From NCBI GenBank assembly GCA_016704465.1, contig JADJAD010000010.1, positions 62,001 through 126,000 of the forward strand: a DNA stretch of 64,000 nt, written 5' to 3'. A model generated the notes under the pieces. The model was not told where the DNA came from. It searched no databases and was given only the letters and a program-made list of their open reading frames with translations. A program made the position numbers and the translations under genes. Source of the stretch: Gemmatimonadota bacterium (GTDB lineage: Bacteria > Gemmatimonadota > Gemmatimonadetes > Gemmatimonadales > Gemmatimonadaceae). Position 1 is the stretch's first letter. Every line of letters begins with the position of its first letter. Shown here piece by piece: positions 1 through 8,185 of the stretch.

Positions 1-934
1 TCAGGAGCATGACGAACACGTCCTGGGCCGGGTCAATCCACAGTGACGTGCCCGTGAAGCCGGTGTGTCCGAACGCCTCGGCCGACATGCGGTGCCCGGC
101 AGAGTTGGAGCCCGACGGCTTTTCCCACCCAAGGGCCCGGTGCGAGAGCGACCCGTCGGGCCGCGACGTGAATCGCGCGATGGTCACCGAGTCGAGGACG
201 CGCGCGCCGTCCAGTTGGCCGTACTGCAGGTACATGCGCGCCAGGCGCGACAGGTCGGCCGCGGAGGAAAACAGCCCGGCGTGCGCGGCGATCCCACCCA
301 GCGCAAAGGCGTTTTCGTCGTGCACCTCGCCTCGCAAGTGCCGCTGCCGCCAGGGATCCACTTCGGTGGGAGCAATTCGGGCACGCTTGGACGGCGAGGG
401 GAGCCACGTGGTTTCGCGCATCGCGAGGGGGGCGAACACGTCGCGCGTGACCAACTCATTGAACGGAACCCCGGCCACGCGCGTGACGATCTCTCCCAGC
501 AGGATGGCGCCGAGGTCGCTGTACACCATTCGAACGCCAGGCGCGGTGTCGAGCGGCGTCGCCAGCACGAGGGCCCGCGCTTGTGCCGGCGTGGTCGCTT
601 CCTTGTACAGCGGGCGCCACGACGGCAGGCCGGACGAGTGCGTGAGCAGATGACGGACCGTCACGACAGACTTCCCCGGACCCGTCCATGTCGGGAGATA
701 GCGCTGAACCGGCGCATCGAGGTCGAGACGACCGTCCTGAACCAGCCGCAGCACGCCCGAGGTGAGCCCGACGACCTTGGTGAGCGACGCGAGGTCCCAG
801 AGCGTGTTGACGTCGGGCACGGGGGGATCGGCGGCGTCGAGCTGGCCGGCCGCGGAGCGTGCGAGGATGCCGCTGCGGGAGCCCACCAGGGCGACACCGC
901 CCGGGAAGGCGCCGTCTCGCACCGCCTGTTGCAT
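1..934 (-). CDS. Serine hydrolase of the beta-lactamase / penicillin-binding-protein-like family (3' end outside window)
   Basis: The frame is open from an ATG at 934 to the window edge, so the C-terminus is missing. Class C beta-lactamase-fold landmarks are visible in order: SLTK (nucleophile Ser50, Lys53), a YSD triad near residue 138, and HTG near residue 290, which plays the role of the KTG motif. The family covers esterases, D-aminopeptidases and cell-wall-related hydrolases acting in the periplasm; the substrate cannot be read from sequence. A lipoprotein-type signal peptide lies just upstream in another frame (934-1086), so the true protein is probably longer and lipid-anchored, with one base lost in the GGGG run at 946-949. 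Family call is firm, specific function unknown. Confidence 0.8.
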   Translation of the reverse strand, partial: MQQAVRDGAFPGGVALVGSRSGILARSAAGQLDAADPPVPDVNTLWDLASLTKVVGLTSGVLRLVQDGRLDLDAPVQRYLPTWTGPGKSVVTVRHLLTHSSGLPSWRPLYKEATTPAQARALVLATPLDTAPGVRMVYSDLGAILLGEIVTRVAGVPFNELVTRDVFAPLAMRETTWLPSPSKRARIAPTEVDPWRQRHLRGEVHDENAFALGGIAAHAGLFSSAADLSRLARMYLQYGQLDGARVLDSVTIARFTSRPDGSLSHRALGWEKPSGSNSAGHRMSAEAFGHTGFTGTSLWIDPAQDVFVMLL

Positions 935-1086
935 CACGAGGTCCAGGGGCGCCGCTGGAGCTCCACGAGGTCAATCCCACGGGCCGAGGCCTCCTCGGCG
1001 CGCACGCTCGGCAGGGGAGCCGGCGTTGGGCCCTGGCCGGGGAGACGACAGGCGGAGAGGGCGGCGACGGCCGCGACGCACGCCAT
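934..1086 (-). other. Detached lipoprotein signal peptide, probably the N-terminus of the serine hydrolase
   Basis: From ATG at 1086 this short frame encodes a hydrophobic stretch ending in a lipobox (LSAC), then a Pro/Ala-rich linker, and stops with a TGA overlapping the serine hydrolase start. One extra C in the CCCC run (GGGG on + at 946-949) would fuse it in frame to the hydrolase. The alternative is that the hydrolase is cytoplasmic and starts at 934, but most relatives are exported. Confidence 0.5.
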
Positions 1087-1308
1087 CGCGCGGGCGTGCG
1101 TCGCGTAGCGTCGATACGCGTGCGCACGTCCCTCCGCTCCAGAGCCTGGAGCAGGGGGACGGGTCGCGGCGGAGCACTCGATCGAACGGTCGTTCATCGT
1201 TCGGGTAGTGGATGAGGAGTTGCGCGACGGGCCGATCCCGCGCAGCTTCGCCAACTGGGGCGCACGAGCCATGAAGCGCGGGCGCGACACTTCGACGGCA
1301 GGATTTCG

Positions 1309-1632
1309 ATGCACCGATTGCTTTTCGTACTGCTGCTCTCTGCGGCCGCCTGCTCTCGGCAGGTCACCCTTCAGGCGACGCCCGCGCAAGCGGTCGAAGT
1401 CCAGCTCAAGGTCACCAATCGCGCCGCCCAGGCGGTGACCGTCTTCGTGGTGGACGGGGGAACAGAGTACACGCTGACGACCGTCGCCGCCAATTCCACC
1501 GAGATCATCCCCGTCCGAAACGTCGCCGCGGGTAGCACGGTCACGCTGCGTGCGACGCTCGCCGACGGCTCGCGTTCGTACACGCGGGGAAACGTCGTGC
1601 TGCGCGGGGTCTTCGAGTGGGAAGTGCCGTGA
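1309..1632 (+). CDS. Small predicted lipoprotein of unknown function
   Basis: A 107-residue protein beginning with a typical lipoprotein signal (hydrophobic core, then LSAAAC with the lipidated Cys at position 15). The mature part is rich in Val and Thr and looks like a single beta-sandwich domain, about 90 residues long. No enzymatic motif is visible. It is transcribed away from the serine hydrolase, so the two genes are divergent and share the short region 1090-1308. I do not recognise a family. Membrane attachment is inferred from the lipobox only. Confidence 0.6.
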   Translation: MHRLLFVLLLSAAACSRQVTLQATPAQAVEVQLKVTNRAAQAVTVFVVDGGTEYTLTTVAANSTEIIPVRNVAAGSTVTLRATLADGSRSYTRGNVVLRGVFEWEVP

Positions 1633-1651
1633 CGGCACGGACGTGACAGGG

Positions 1652-1680
1652 TTGTAAGTGATCGAAGGGCCGCGTACTTT
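1652..1680 (+). promoter_or_regulatory. Sigma-70-type promoter upstream of the CDP-alcohol phosphatidyltransferase gene
   Basis: TTGTAA (1652-1657), a 17-base spacer and TACTTT (1675-1680) match the -35/-10 arrangement. The same -10 hexamer and spacing occur at the tRNA-Leu promoter in this window. The leader to the ATG at 1765 would be about 75 bases. Confidence 0.55.
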
Positions 1681-1764
1681 TATGGGCTCGGTCGCCGCTG
1701 AGACCTTCGTGATCGCAGCGTTGCTCACGTTCGTGACCGAGTCGCCTCTCCACATTCCATCCGC

Positions 1765-2526
1765 ATGAAGACACTCTGGGAAGCGATCATTCGCGGCTAC
1801 CTCAAGGTGATCGCGCCGGTCGCGGATTGGATGGTTCGGAAGCGCATCAACCCAAATACGATTACCACCGTCGGCACGCTGTGCTCGATGACTGCTGGTG
1901 TGATCTACGCCACGGGACACATCGCCGTCGCCGGCTGGGTGCTGGGGCTCACGGCGTTGTTCGATGTGCTCGATGGCACCGTGGCGCGCCGAACGGGACG
2001 TTCCACGGTGTTCGGCGCCTTCTACGACTCCACGCTTGACCGTGTGGCCGACGGCGCGGTGCTCGGCGGCCTCATCGTGTTCTTCGCCCGCAACGAGGTC
2101 CACCATCGTGTGCCCGACTGGACCGGGACGCCCATGGTGGGCATCCTGCTCCTGGGAATCATCGGGACCTTCCTGACGTCCTACACGCGCGCCCGCGCCG
2201 AGAGCCTGGGGATCGATGCCAAGGTCGGCATCCTGCAACGCCCCGAGCGCGTCACGCTCCTGTCGGCTCCGCAGGCCTTCTTCGGCCTCGCCCTGAATGG
2301 CTGGATCCTGATCGGGATTTGTGTCCTGCTCTCCGTCACGGCGTGGATCACGGCCGTGCAACGCATCATCTTCGTATACCGCGCCACGAACACGCGCGCC
2401 TTCGCTTCCTCCGATGCCGCGACGTTCGATGCCGCGACGTCCGCTGTCGCCCCTGCGGCGCCCGCACCGCCCACTGCAGGCGCCGAGCGGCGCCACCCCG
2501 CTGCGGCGGGACAGGGCGTGCGCTAA
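1765..2526 (+). CDS. CDP-alcohol phosphatidyltransferase, probably phosphatidylinositol-phosphate synthase-like
   Basis: An integral membrane enzyme of 253 residues that joins a CDP-activated lipid to an alcohol headgroup. The family signature DxxDGxxAR(x8)GxxxDxxxD is complete, with metal-binding aspartates D67, D70, D88 and D92. Several hydrophobic helices follow, and the last 40 or so residues are a low-complexity Ala/Pro tail. The next gene, 24 bases downstream, is inositol-3-phosphate synthase, which makes the headgroup used by bacterial and archaeal phosphatidylinositol-phosphate synthases; this is the basis for the suggested substrate. Phosphatidylglycerophosphate or another alcohol remains possible. 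Family certain, substrate inferred. Confidence 0.82.
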   Translation: MKTLWEAIIRGYLKVIAPVADWMVRKRINPNTITTVGTLCSMTAGVIYATGHIAVAGWVLGLTALFDVLDGTVARRTGRSTVFGAFYDSTLDRVADGAVLGGLIVFFARNEVHHRVPDWTGTPMVGILLLGIIGTFLTSYTRARAESLGIDAKVGILQRPERVTLLSAPQAFFGLALNGWILIGICVLLSVTAWITAVQRIIFVYRATNTRAFASSDAATFDAATSAVAPAAPAPPTAGAERRHPAAAGQGVR

Positions 2527-2550
2527 ATCGACTTTCAGGAGAAACGTTCT

Positions 2551-3886
2551 GTGCCGGGTTCGACTGCCAGTACCCCTCGCGTCCCGATTCGCCCCGCCAC
2601 CGGTAAGCTCGGTATCCTGACCCCAGGGCTGGGTGCCGTGTCGACCACGTTCATTGCCGGCGTCGAAGCCGTGCGCCGCGGGCTGAGCCAACCCATCGGC
2701 TCACTGACCCAGATGGCGACGATCCGCCTCGGAAAGCGCACCGAGCACCGCGCCCCGCTCATCAAGGACTTCGTGCCGATCACCCCCCTGTCCGACATCG
2801 TGTTCGGGGCGTGGGATCCGATCGCCGATGACGCGTATACCGCCGCCAAGAAGGCCGGCGTGCTCGACGACCGGGACCTCGAGCCGCTCAAGGACTTCCT
2901 CTCGTCGATCGTCCCGATGCCGGCGGTCTTCGAGTCGCGCTACGTGACCCGTCTGACGAACACCACGAACGTGAAGACCGGCAAGACGAAGCGTGACTTG
3001 GCGGAACAGCTGCGACAGGACATCCGGGACTTCAAGGCGAAGAACGGCTGCGACCGCGTGGTCGCGGTGTGGTGCGCGTCCACGGAAACGTTCATCAAGC
3101 CGGGCCCGCAGCACGCCACCATCGAGCAGTTCGAGCGCGCGATGGAGAACAACGACGATGCCATCGCCCCGTCCATGTTGTACGCATGGGCATGCATCAT
3201 GGAGGACGTGCCGTACTGCAATGGCGCGCCGAACCTTGCGGTCGACACGCCGGCCCTGATCGAACTCGCCAACGAGCGCGGCGTGCCGGTGTCGGGCAAG
3301 GACTTCAAGACCGGACAGACATGGATGAAGACCGTCATCGCGCCGGGCATCAAGGCGCGCATGCTCGGTCTCGCCGGTTGGTACTCCACGAATATCCTTG
3401 GCAATCGCGACGGCGAAGTGCTCGACGATCCTGCGTCGTTCAAGACGAAGGAGGAATCGAAGCTCTCGGTGTTGCACGATCCTCCAGCCCGAGCAGTACC
3501 CGGCGCTGTACAAGGATTTTTCCCACGTCGTGCGCATCAACTACTACCCGCCGCGCGGCGACAACAAGGAAGGCTGGGACAACATCGACATCGTCGGGTG
3601 GATGGGCTACCCGATGCAGATCAAGGTCAACTTCCTCTGCCGCGACTCCATTCTCGCGGCCCCGCTGGTGCTCGACCTCGCGCTCCTGTCCGACTTCGCC
3701 CACCGCGCCGGCATGAAGGGGATCCAGGAATGGCTCTCGTTCTACTACAAGAGCCCCATGGCCGCGCCCGGATTGCAGCCGGAGCACGACCTGTTCATCC
3801 AGCAGACGAAGTTGAAGAACACGCTGCGTCACCTGATGGGCGAAGACCAGATCACGCACCTCGGCCTCGAATACTACGCCTCATGA
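2551..3886 (+). CDS. ino1: Inositol-3-phosphate synthase, interrupted by a frameshift near 3480
   Basis: Makes 1D-myo-inositol 3-phosphate from glucose 6-phosphate using NAD. GTG start at 2551 with AGGAGA about eight bases upstream. The N-terminal Rossmann glycine-rich segment lies around residues 18-35. The catalytic C-terminal region, including a YYPPRGDNKEGWDNID stretch and CRDSILAAPL, is present but in another frame from about 3482 to the stop at 3884-3886. Around 3478-3482 the expected SVLHDILQPE junction is broken by one extra or two missing bases. Both halves are well conserved, so an assembly error is more likely than a dead gene. It sits between the phosphatidyltransferase and a lipoprotein gene that overlaps its stop codon. 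Confidence 0.85.
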
Positions 3887-4320
3887 TTCCGCGGCTCCGC
3901 CCCGCGCTCGCAGCGGGCACACTCTTGGCTGCGCTGCTCGCCTGCGGTCCCTCCGGGCCGCAGCCGCAGGTCCGGCTGTTCACGGATGACTACTCGATCG
4001 CGATCTCGTTCGATCCGGCGCCGCCCTGCGCGCTGGAACAGGTCGAGTTCAAGGTCGTCGTGCGCGATACCAAGACGGGGGAGCCGATCGAGGGAGGCGA
4101 GGGACGCATCTTCGCGACCAACGAGGACCGGAAGAGCGTGGACAACGGGCTTCGGCCCGGCAAGGAACTGGGGACGTACTACAGCAGCTTGATGTTCGTC
4201 AACGCGGGAACGTGGGCCATCGGCTTCCAGTTCCGCCGCGACACCACACAACGCCTGCAGCGCGCCAACGATTGGATGCAGCAGATCCTGGCCGAGGTTC
4301 CGCCGGGCCAGGAGTGTTAG
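3883..4320 (+). CDS. Predicted lipoprotein with a YtkA/FixH-like beta-sandwich domain
   Basis: A 145-residue protein whose ATG overlaps the stop of the inositol-phosphate synthase (ATGA), implying translational coupling. The signal ends with ALLAC, giving a lipidated Cys21. The mature domain, with an FTDDYSIAI strand and later polar turns, resembles the YtkA-like domain seen in copper and cytochrome-oxidase accessory proteins, but no metal-binding His or Met cluster is obvious. Because of the upstream frameshift its frame runs on from the first part of ino1; this fusion is an artefact. Function unknown. Confidence 0.65.
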   Translation: MIPRLRPALAAGTLLAALLACGPSGPQPQVRLFTDDYSIAISFDPAPPCALEQVEFKVVVRDTKTGEPIEGGEGRIFATNEDRKSVDNGLRPGKELGTYYSSLMFVNAGTWAIGFQFRRDTTQRLQRANDWMQQILAEVPPGQEC

Positions 4321-4399
4321 CAGTCGTGCGAACCGCCGAGTGGGACGGCGTACAGACGGCACGGCACGGGCAGGCTCACGACAGGCAAACAGCAAACTG

Positions 4400-4711
4400 A
4401 TGCGCCACTTCTTCCGCACTCATCTCACCCCCGCCGAGGTCATGGCATCGGCCGACACGTTCTTCGCCGCCCTCGGGCTGTCGACCCTGAGCTCGGCGTC
4501 GCGTGCGCGCACCTACAAGGGAGTCGTCGGAACGCCCGAGGTGACAGCGCACGTGAAAGTGACGGCCAGCCCCGAGGGGGGCCACTACACCTTCGTCGAG
4601 GCCCACACCGACCAGATGGGAGAGAGTCGCCTCGACCGCAACGTGAAGAAGTTCTTCGTCCAGCTGCGGCGCCAGGATGACCCACGTCATGCGCTCGAGG
4701 CAGCCTACTGA
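4400..4711 (+). CDS. Hypothetical protein
   Basis: A 103-residue soluble protein starting at ATG 4400. It has a mixed alpha/beta look, with an N-terminal helix, a Thr/Val-rich central part (TAHVKVTASPEGGHYTF) and a charged C-terminus. There is no signal peptide, membrane segment or recognised motif. Codon usage matches the neighbours, which favours a real gene. It stands alone between two small genes with about 80 bases upstream and 220 downstream. Confidence 0.5.
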   Translation: MRHFFRTHLTPAEVMASADTFFAALGLSTLSSASRARTYKGVVGTPEVTAHVKVTASPEGGHYTFVEAHTDQMGESRLDRNVKKFFVQLRRQDDPRHALEAAY

Positions 4712-4935
4712 ATGGCTGGAGCGCCGACGAGCACGGGTGGACGGCAGGGAGGGAGGACGCAGGCGACGCCACGCGACAGTCAGACGATGCTGCCGTCAAG
4801 GCCGCTGGCCGGGGTGGTGCACCGTGACGCCACCGCGCCCCACGTCCCGCCCGCGCACGCGCCAAGGCTTGCGGACGCCGTCCAGCCAGTGGCAATCGAT
4901 TGTGTCCTGGCGGCCTGCGGGATGACGAGGAACTG

Positions 4936-5286
4936 ATGCGCGACGAGCAGGATCGGTCCGCCGAGCCGCAGGGCAATCCCCCCGATGACATGGCCGGCTG
5001 GTCATCGGGCGGCGGGCGGCCGCGTGGCGCGTCTCGGCAGGAAAACGACGACGCGATCGCGTTCGGGCGCAAGTTCGGGCTTGGCTGCTTTACCTTTGTC
5101 ATCGGCGGGTTCAGCGGCGGAATGGTTGCCGTCCTGGTCGGCCGAATCGTCGACGCGTTGCGCAACGCGCCCGGCTGCGAGGGACTGCCGGTGTGCAATT
5201 GGTACGTCTACGTGGGGGTGGGGGGACTGCTCGGTGCCTTCTCGCTTCCGGTGCTCGTGCTGAAGCGACTGACGCGCAAGCGGTAG
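4936..5286 (+). CDS. Small membrane protein of unknown function, two transmembrane helices
   Basis: A 116-residue protein from ATG 4936. The first 45 residues are hydrophilic and Gly/Arg-rich; two hydrophobic segments follow (about residues 53-75 and 92-112), joined by a loop with two Cys, and the chain ends in a basic KRLTRKR tail. This suggests an inner-membrane hairpin with cytoplasmic ends. No family recognised. The 225 bases before it contain no supported gene. Confidence 0.5.
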   Translation: MRDEQDRSAEPQGNPPDDMAGWSSGGGRPRGASRQENDDAIAFGRKFGLGCFTFVIGGFSGGMVAVLVGRIVDALRNAPGCEGLPVCNWYVYVGVGGLLGAFSLPVLVLKRLTRKR

Positions 5287-5314
5287 CGGGGTGGCCATGG
5301 TCGCCATTCCGCCG

Positions 5315-5323
5315 TGCTATACT
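5315..5323 (+). promoter_or_regulatory. Extended -10 promoter element upstream of the E2 gene
   Basis: TGC directly followed by TATACT (5318-5323) is an extended -10 element. No convincing -35 lies 16-18 bases upstream. Transcription would start near 5330, leaving about 95 bases of leader before the TTG start at 5426; the leader carries one GTTAGGC motif. Confidence 0.45.
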
Positions 5324-5425
5324 GGAACATCAGAACGTTAGGCCGTGCCGCACGGCTCCCGAATGGAGCCGCAGAACCTGGACGGCGCGTCGGCGCCGAG
5401 AACCGATAGACGAGGGGGAGATCCT

Positions 5426-6772
5426 TTGGCTCGCATCGACGTGGTGATGCCGCAGATGGGCGAATCGATCGCCGAGGGGACGATGTCCCGCTGGCTCAAG
5501 CAGGTCGGCGACAGCGTGAAGCGTGACGAGCCGCTGTTCGAGATCTCGACCGACAAGGTCGACGCCGAGATTCCGTCGCCTGCGGCGGGCATCCTGGTCG
5601 AGATCCTCGTGGCCGATGGCCAGACAGTCCCCGTGCAGGAGATCGTGGCGCGTCTGGAAACCGATGCGAGCGTGGCGGCCACCGCCGCCTTGACGGCGCC
5701 GGTTGCCAGGGGCACGAGTGACGCCGTCGTCTCGCCCGCGACCGCGGCGTCCGATGCTCCCGCCAAGCCGGCGGCCGTCGCCCCATCTGCCGGCGCGGCG
5801 TCGGCGTCGTCCAACGGTCCGGCGGCCGGGTCGTTCGAGGACCGTATTCGCACCAAGTCGTCGCCGTTGGTCCGAAAGATCGCGGCAGAGCACGGGATCG
5901 CCCTGGCCGGAATGCAGGGGAGCGGCGTCGCGGGACGGGTCACCAAGAAGGACATCCTGCAGGCGCTGGAGAGCGGCGTCGCGCCCGCGGCGGCGGCAAC
6001 ACCGCAGCCCTCGATGTACGCCCCCGGTGGTTTCGGATTCGACCCGCCGGTCGTGCGTGCCTGGCCCGGCGACGTGGTGGAGCCGATGTCCAAGATCCGT
6101 CGACTGACGGCGGGTCACATGGTCTACTCCAAGCAGACGTCGGCGCACGTCACCACGTTCTTCGAAGTCGACCTCACCAAGGTGGCGCGTCTCCGGCAGC
6201 GCATGCGTGGCGACTTCGAGGCGCAGTACGGCGAGAAGCTCACCTTCCTCCCGTTCATCACGCAGGCCGTGGTGCAGGCACTCCGGAAGTTCCCGGTGCT
6301 CAACGCGGCGGTGCGCGGGTCCGACATCGTCTTCCGCAAGCAGTACAACATCGGCATCGCGGTCGCCCTCGACTGGGGACTCATCGTCCCGGTCGTCAAG
6401 CAGGCAGACACGCTCTCCCTCGTTGGCATCACGCGCGGCATCAACGACCTCGCCACCCGCGCCCGGAGCAAGAAGCTCAAGCCCGAGGACGTGCAGGATG
6501 CGACGTTCACCATCACCAACCCGGGGGTGTTCGGGTCGATCATGGGGACGCCGGTGATTCCGCAGCCCACAGTGGCGATCCTCTGCCTCGGCGCGATCGA
6601 GAAGCGTCCGAAGGTCGTCACCGGCCCGGATGGCGAGGAGACGATCGCGATCCGCACCTGCGCGTACTTCTCCCTGGCATTCGATCACCGCATCGTCGAC
6701 GGCTCGGACGCCGATCAGTTCATGGCGTTCCTCAAGCGGCAGCTCGAGACGATCTCCGACAGCGGCACCTGA
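5426..6772 (+). CDS. 2-oxoacid dehydrogenase E2 component (dihydrolipoamide acyltransferase)
   Basis: A core subunit that carries the acyl group on a lipoyl arm and transfers it to CoA in a pyruvate, 2-oxoglutarate or branched-chain dehydrogenase complex. Domains in order: lipoyl domain (residues 1-75, lipoylated Lys44 in STDKVDAE), an Ala/Pro-rich linker, an E3-binding domain (about 138-175), a second linker, and the catalytic domain with FDHRIVDG (His421). A TTG start is chosen because the conserved lipoyl domain begins there and GAGGGGGAG precedes it; an in-frame GTG at 5345 would add 27 unconserved residues. No E1 or E3 gene is adjacent, so the substrate is undetermined. Confidence 0.85.
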   Translation: MARIDVVMPQMGESIAEGTMSRWLKQVGDSVKRDEPLFEISTDKVDAEIPSPAAGILVEILVADGQTVPVQEIVARLETDASVAATAALTAPVARGTSDAVVSPATAASDAPAKPAAVAPSAGAASASSNGPAAGSFEDRIRTKSSPLVRKIAAEHGIALAGMQGSGVAGRVTKKDILQALESGVAPAAAATPQPSMYAPGGFGFDPPVVRAWPGDVVEPMSKIRRLTAGHMVYSKQTSAHVTTFFEVDLTKVARLRQRMRGDFEAQYGEKLTFLPFITQAVVQALRKFPVLNAAVRGSDIVFRKQYNIGIAVALDWGLIVPVVKQADTLSLVGITRGINDLATRARSKKLKPEDVQDATFTITNPGVFGSIMGTPVIPQPTVAILCLGAIEKRPKVVTGPDGEETIAIRTCAYFSLAFDHRIVDGSDADQFMAFLKRQLETISDSGT

Positions 6773-6773
6773 G

Positions 6774-7031
6774 ATGGCGCACGTGGTACTCGAGATCTGG
6801 TCCACCGTGGCTGACTCGGAGCGCGCGGCGTACATGGACCGAGCCCGGGAGCGGCAGGCCGCCCTGCAGGGCCTGGGCGTATCCTACTGGATCTTCGAAC
6901 GCTCCGACGCTCCCGGCGAGATGGTGCAATACCTTGAAGCCCGGGACTCGGCACGACTGGAGGAGGCCCGGGCACTGGTCTCCCAACTGCCAGGAGAACG
7001 CGAGATCCTCCTGCATCAACTGGAGCTTTAG
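6774..7031 (+). CDS. Hypothetical protein, 85 residues
   Basis: Starts one base after the E2 stop, so it is probably co-transcribed with E2. The sequence suggests a small alpha/beta fold like dimeric ferredoxin-like (ABM or NIPSNAP-type) proteins: an opening beta strand HVVLEIWSTV, a helix, a strand with WIFERSD, and a second helix. No catalytic motif is visible. The fold suggestion is weak inference. Confidence 0.5.
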   Translation: MAHVVLEIWSTVADSERAAYMDRARERQAALQGLGVSYWIFERSDAPGEMVQYLEARDSARLEEARALVSQLPGEREILLHQLEL

Positions 7032-7034
7032 GCA

Positions 7035-7301
7035 ATGCCAACCCGCAACCTGGACATCGAGGGCACGTCGTGGCGCGTCTTCCCGTCCGGCTTCGTCACG
7101 CCGAACGAGCACGATGAGTTCGCGCTCATCTTCGTCACCGGGTCGGGCGAGGACCGCGACGTGCGCGTGACGCGCTACTCTCCGCACGGCACCCGATCGC
7201 GTGAGCAGTCGCTCGCGGAACTCCCCGACGCCGAGCTGCGTCGCCTGTTCGGAGAGTCGCAAGCCGGTTCGACGTCGCCCGAGGCGGGCTACAGCTCGTG
7301 A
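7035..7301 (+). CDS. Hypothetical protein, 88 residues
   Basis: Begins three bases after the preceding stop and overlaps the next start (GTGA), so it sits inside a tight operon. It has an N-terminal beta-rich half (WRVFPSGF, LIFVTG, VRVTRYSP) and a short helical C-terminus ending in a Ser-rich tail. No signal peptide, no known motif. Function unknown. Confidence 0.5.
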   Translation: MPTRNLDIEGTSWRVFPSGFVTPNEHDEFALIFVTGSGEDRDVRVTRYSPHGTRSREQSLAELPDAELRRLFGESQAGSTSPEAGYSS

Positions 7302-8179
7302 CCGCTGTCGGGAGCGCACCGCCGTCACTTGACGGCCTCGCGGCTCGGGTCGACCTGCACATGCACTCCACCGCGTCCGACGGATCGCTGCCGCCCGAGG
7401 CGGTTGTGTCTGCGGCGATCGCGGCAGGCGTGCACGCGATTGCCCTGACGGATCATGACACCGTCGCCGGCGTGGCACCGGCACGGGCGGCCGCCGAGGG
7501 CACGGGGCTGCGCGTGATCGCCGGCGTGGAGCTCAGCGCATATCAGGGAGAGGACGAGACGCACTTGCTGGGGTTGCACCTGGTCGACGTCGAGTCGATG
7601 GACCGGCGGCTGGAGGCGTTCCGCGAGGCACGACATGAGCGCGGCGTCCGGATGGTGGAACTCCTCAACGCCATCGGCGTGAAGATCACTTTCGCCGATG
7701 TGCTCGAAGTAGCCGGCGGAGGGGCAATCGGTCGCCCACACGTCGCCAAGGCCCTCGTCGAGGACGGCTGGGCGCGCGACAACCGCGACGCCTTCGATCG
7801 GTACCTCGGCGCGGGCCGGCCGGCGTTCCTGGACAAGCGGCGTCTCTCGCTTCGCGATGCGATCGCCATGGTGCACGCGTGCGGCGGGATCGCCGTGCTC
7901 GCGCACCCCGGCGGCGAGGGCTCGCTGGCGCGGCTGACGGCGCTCAAGGAGATGGGACTCGACGGCGTCGAGGTGATGCACCCCGGCCATTCTGCCGAGG
8001 ACCGCAAGCGATTGCTCACCCTCGCCGAGCACCTGGATCTCGTACCCTCCGGCGGGTCCGACTCGCATGGCGCCCCCACCGGTGGGCGGGCGATCGGCGG
8101 GCTCGCCGTGCCGCTCGAGTGGCTCGAGCGACAGGACGCCCGCGTAGAGCTTCGGCGCTCGACCGTCGTCGAGGCCTGA
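7298..8179 (+). CDS. PHP-domain phosphoesterase (RNase AM / TrpH type)
   Basis: A 293-residue PHP metal-dependent phosphoesterase. The family's metal ligands are visible along the chain: DLHMHSTASDG, TDHDT, a Glu in GVELS, a central His in GRPHV, HPGG, and a terminal DSHG. Relatives of this size include RNase AM, a 5'-3' exonuclease trimming rRNA and tRNA ends, and nucleoside 3',5'-bisphosphate phosphatases; which activity applies here cannot be decided. GTG start overlaps the previous stop. Confident family call. Confidence 0.85.
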   Translation: MTAVGSAPPSLDGLAARVDLHMHSTASDGSLPPEAVVSAAIAAGVHAIALTDHDTVAGVAPARAAAEGTGLRVIAGVELSAYQGEDETHLLGLHLVDVESMDRRLEAFREARHERGVRMVELLNAIGVKITFADVLEVAGGGAIGRPHVAKALVEDGWARDNRDAFDRYLGAGRPAFLDKRRLSLRDAIAMVHACGGIAVLAHPGGEGSLARLTALKEMGLDGVEVMHPGHSAEDRKRLLTLAEHLDLVPSGGSDSHGAPTGGRAIGGLAVPLEWLERQDARVELRRSTVVEA

Positions 8180-8185
8180 GCGCGC

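Noticed and set aside
1621..1640. Terminator after the small lipoprotein
   Set aside because: GTGCCG-TGA-CGGCAC is a short stem across the stop codon with a three-base loop and no T-run.
934..2691. 585-codon open frame on the - strand
   Set aside because: Only its last part (signal peptide, 934-1086) looks like protein. The rest is antisense to the phosphatidyltransferase and lipoprotein genes, with Arg/Asp/His-rich composition typical of shadow frames in GC-rich DNA.
3883..4320. Natural fusion of inositol-phosphate synthase with the lipoprotein
   Set aside because: The continuous frame 2551-4320 arises only because of the frameshift at 3480. The lipoprotein has its own signal peptide and an ATGA overlap start.
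4712..4936. 74-codon open frame between two small genes
   Set aside because: No ribosome-binding site, composition unlike the neighbours, and it ends on the start codon of the next gene. I treat it as spacer.
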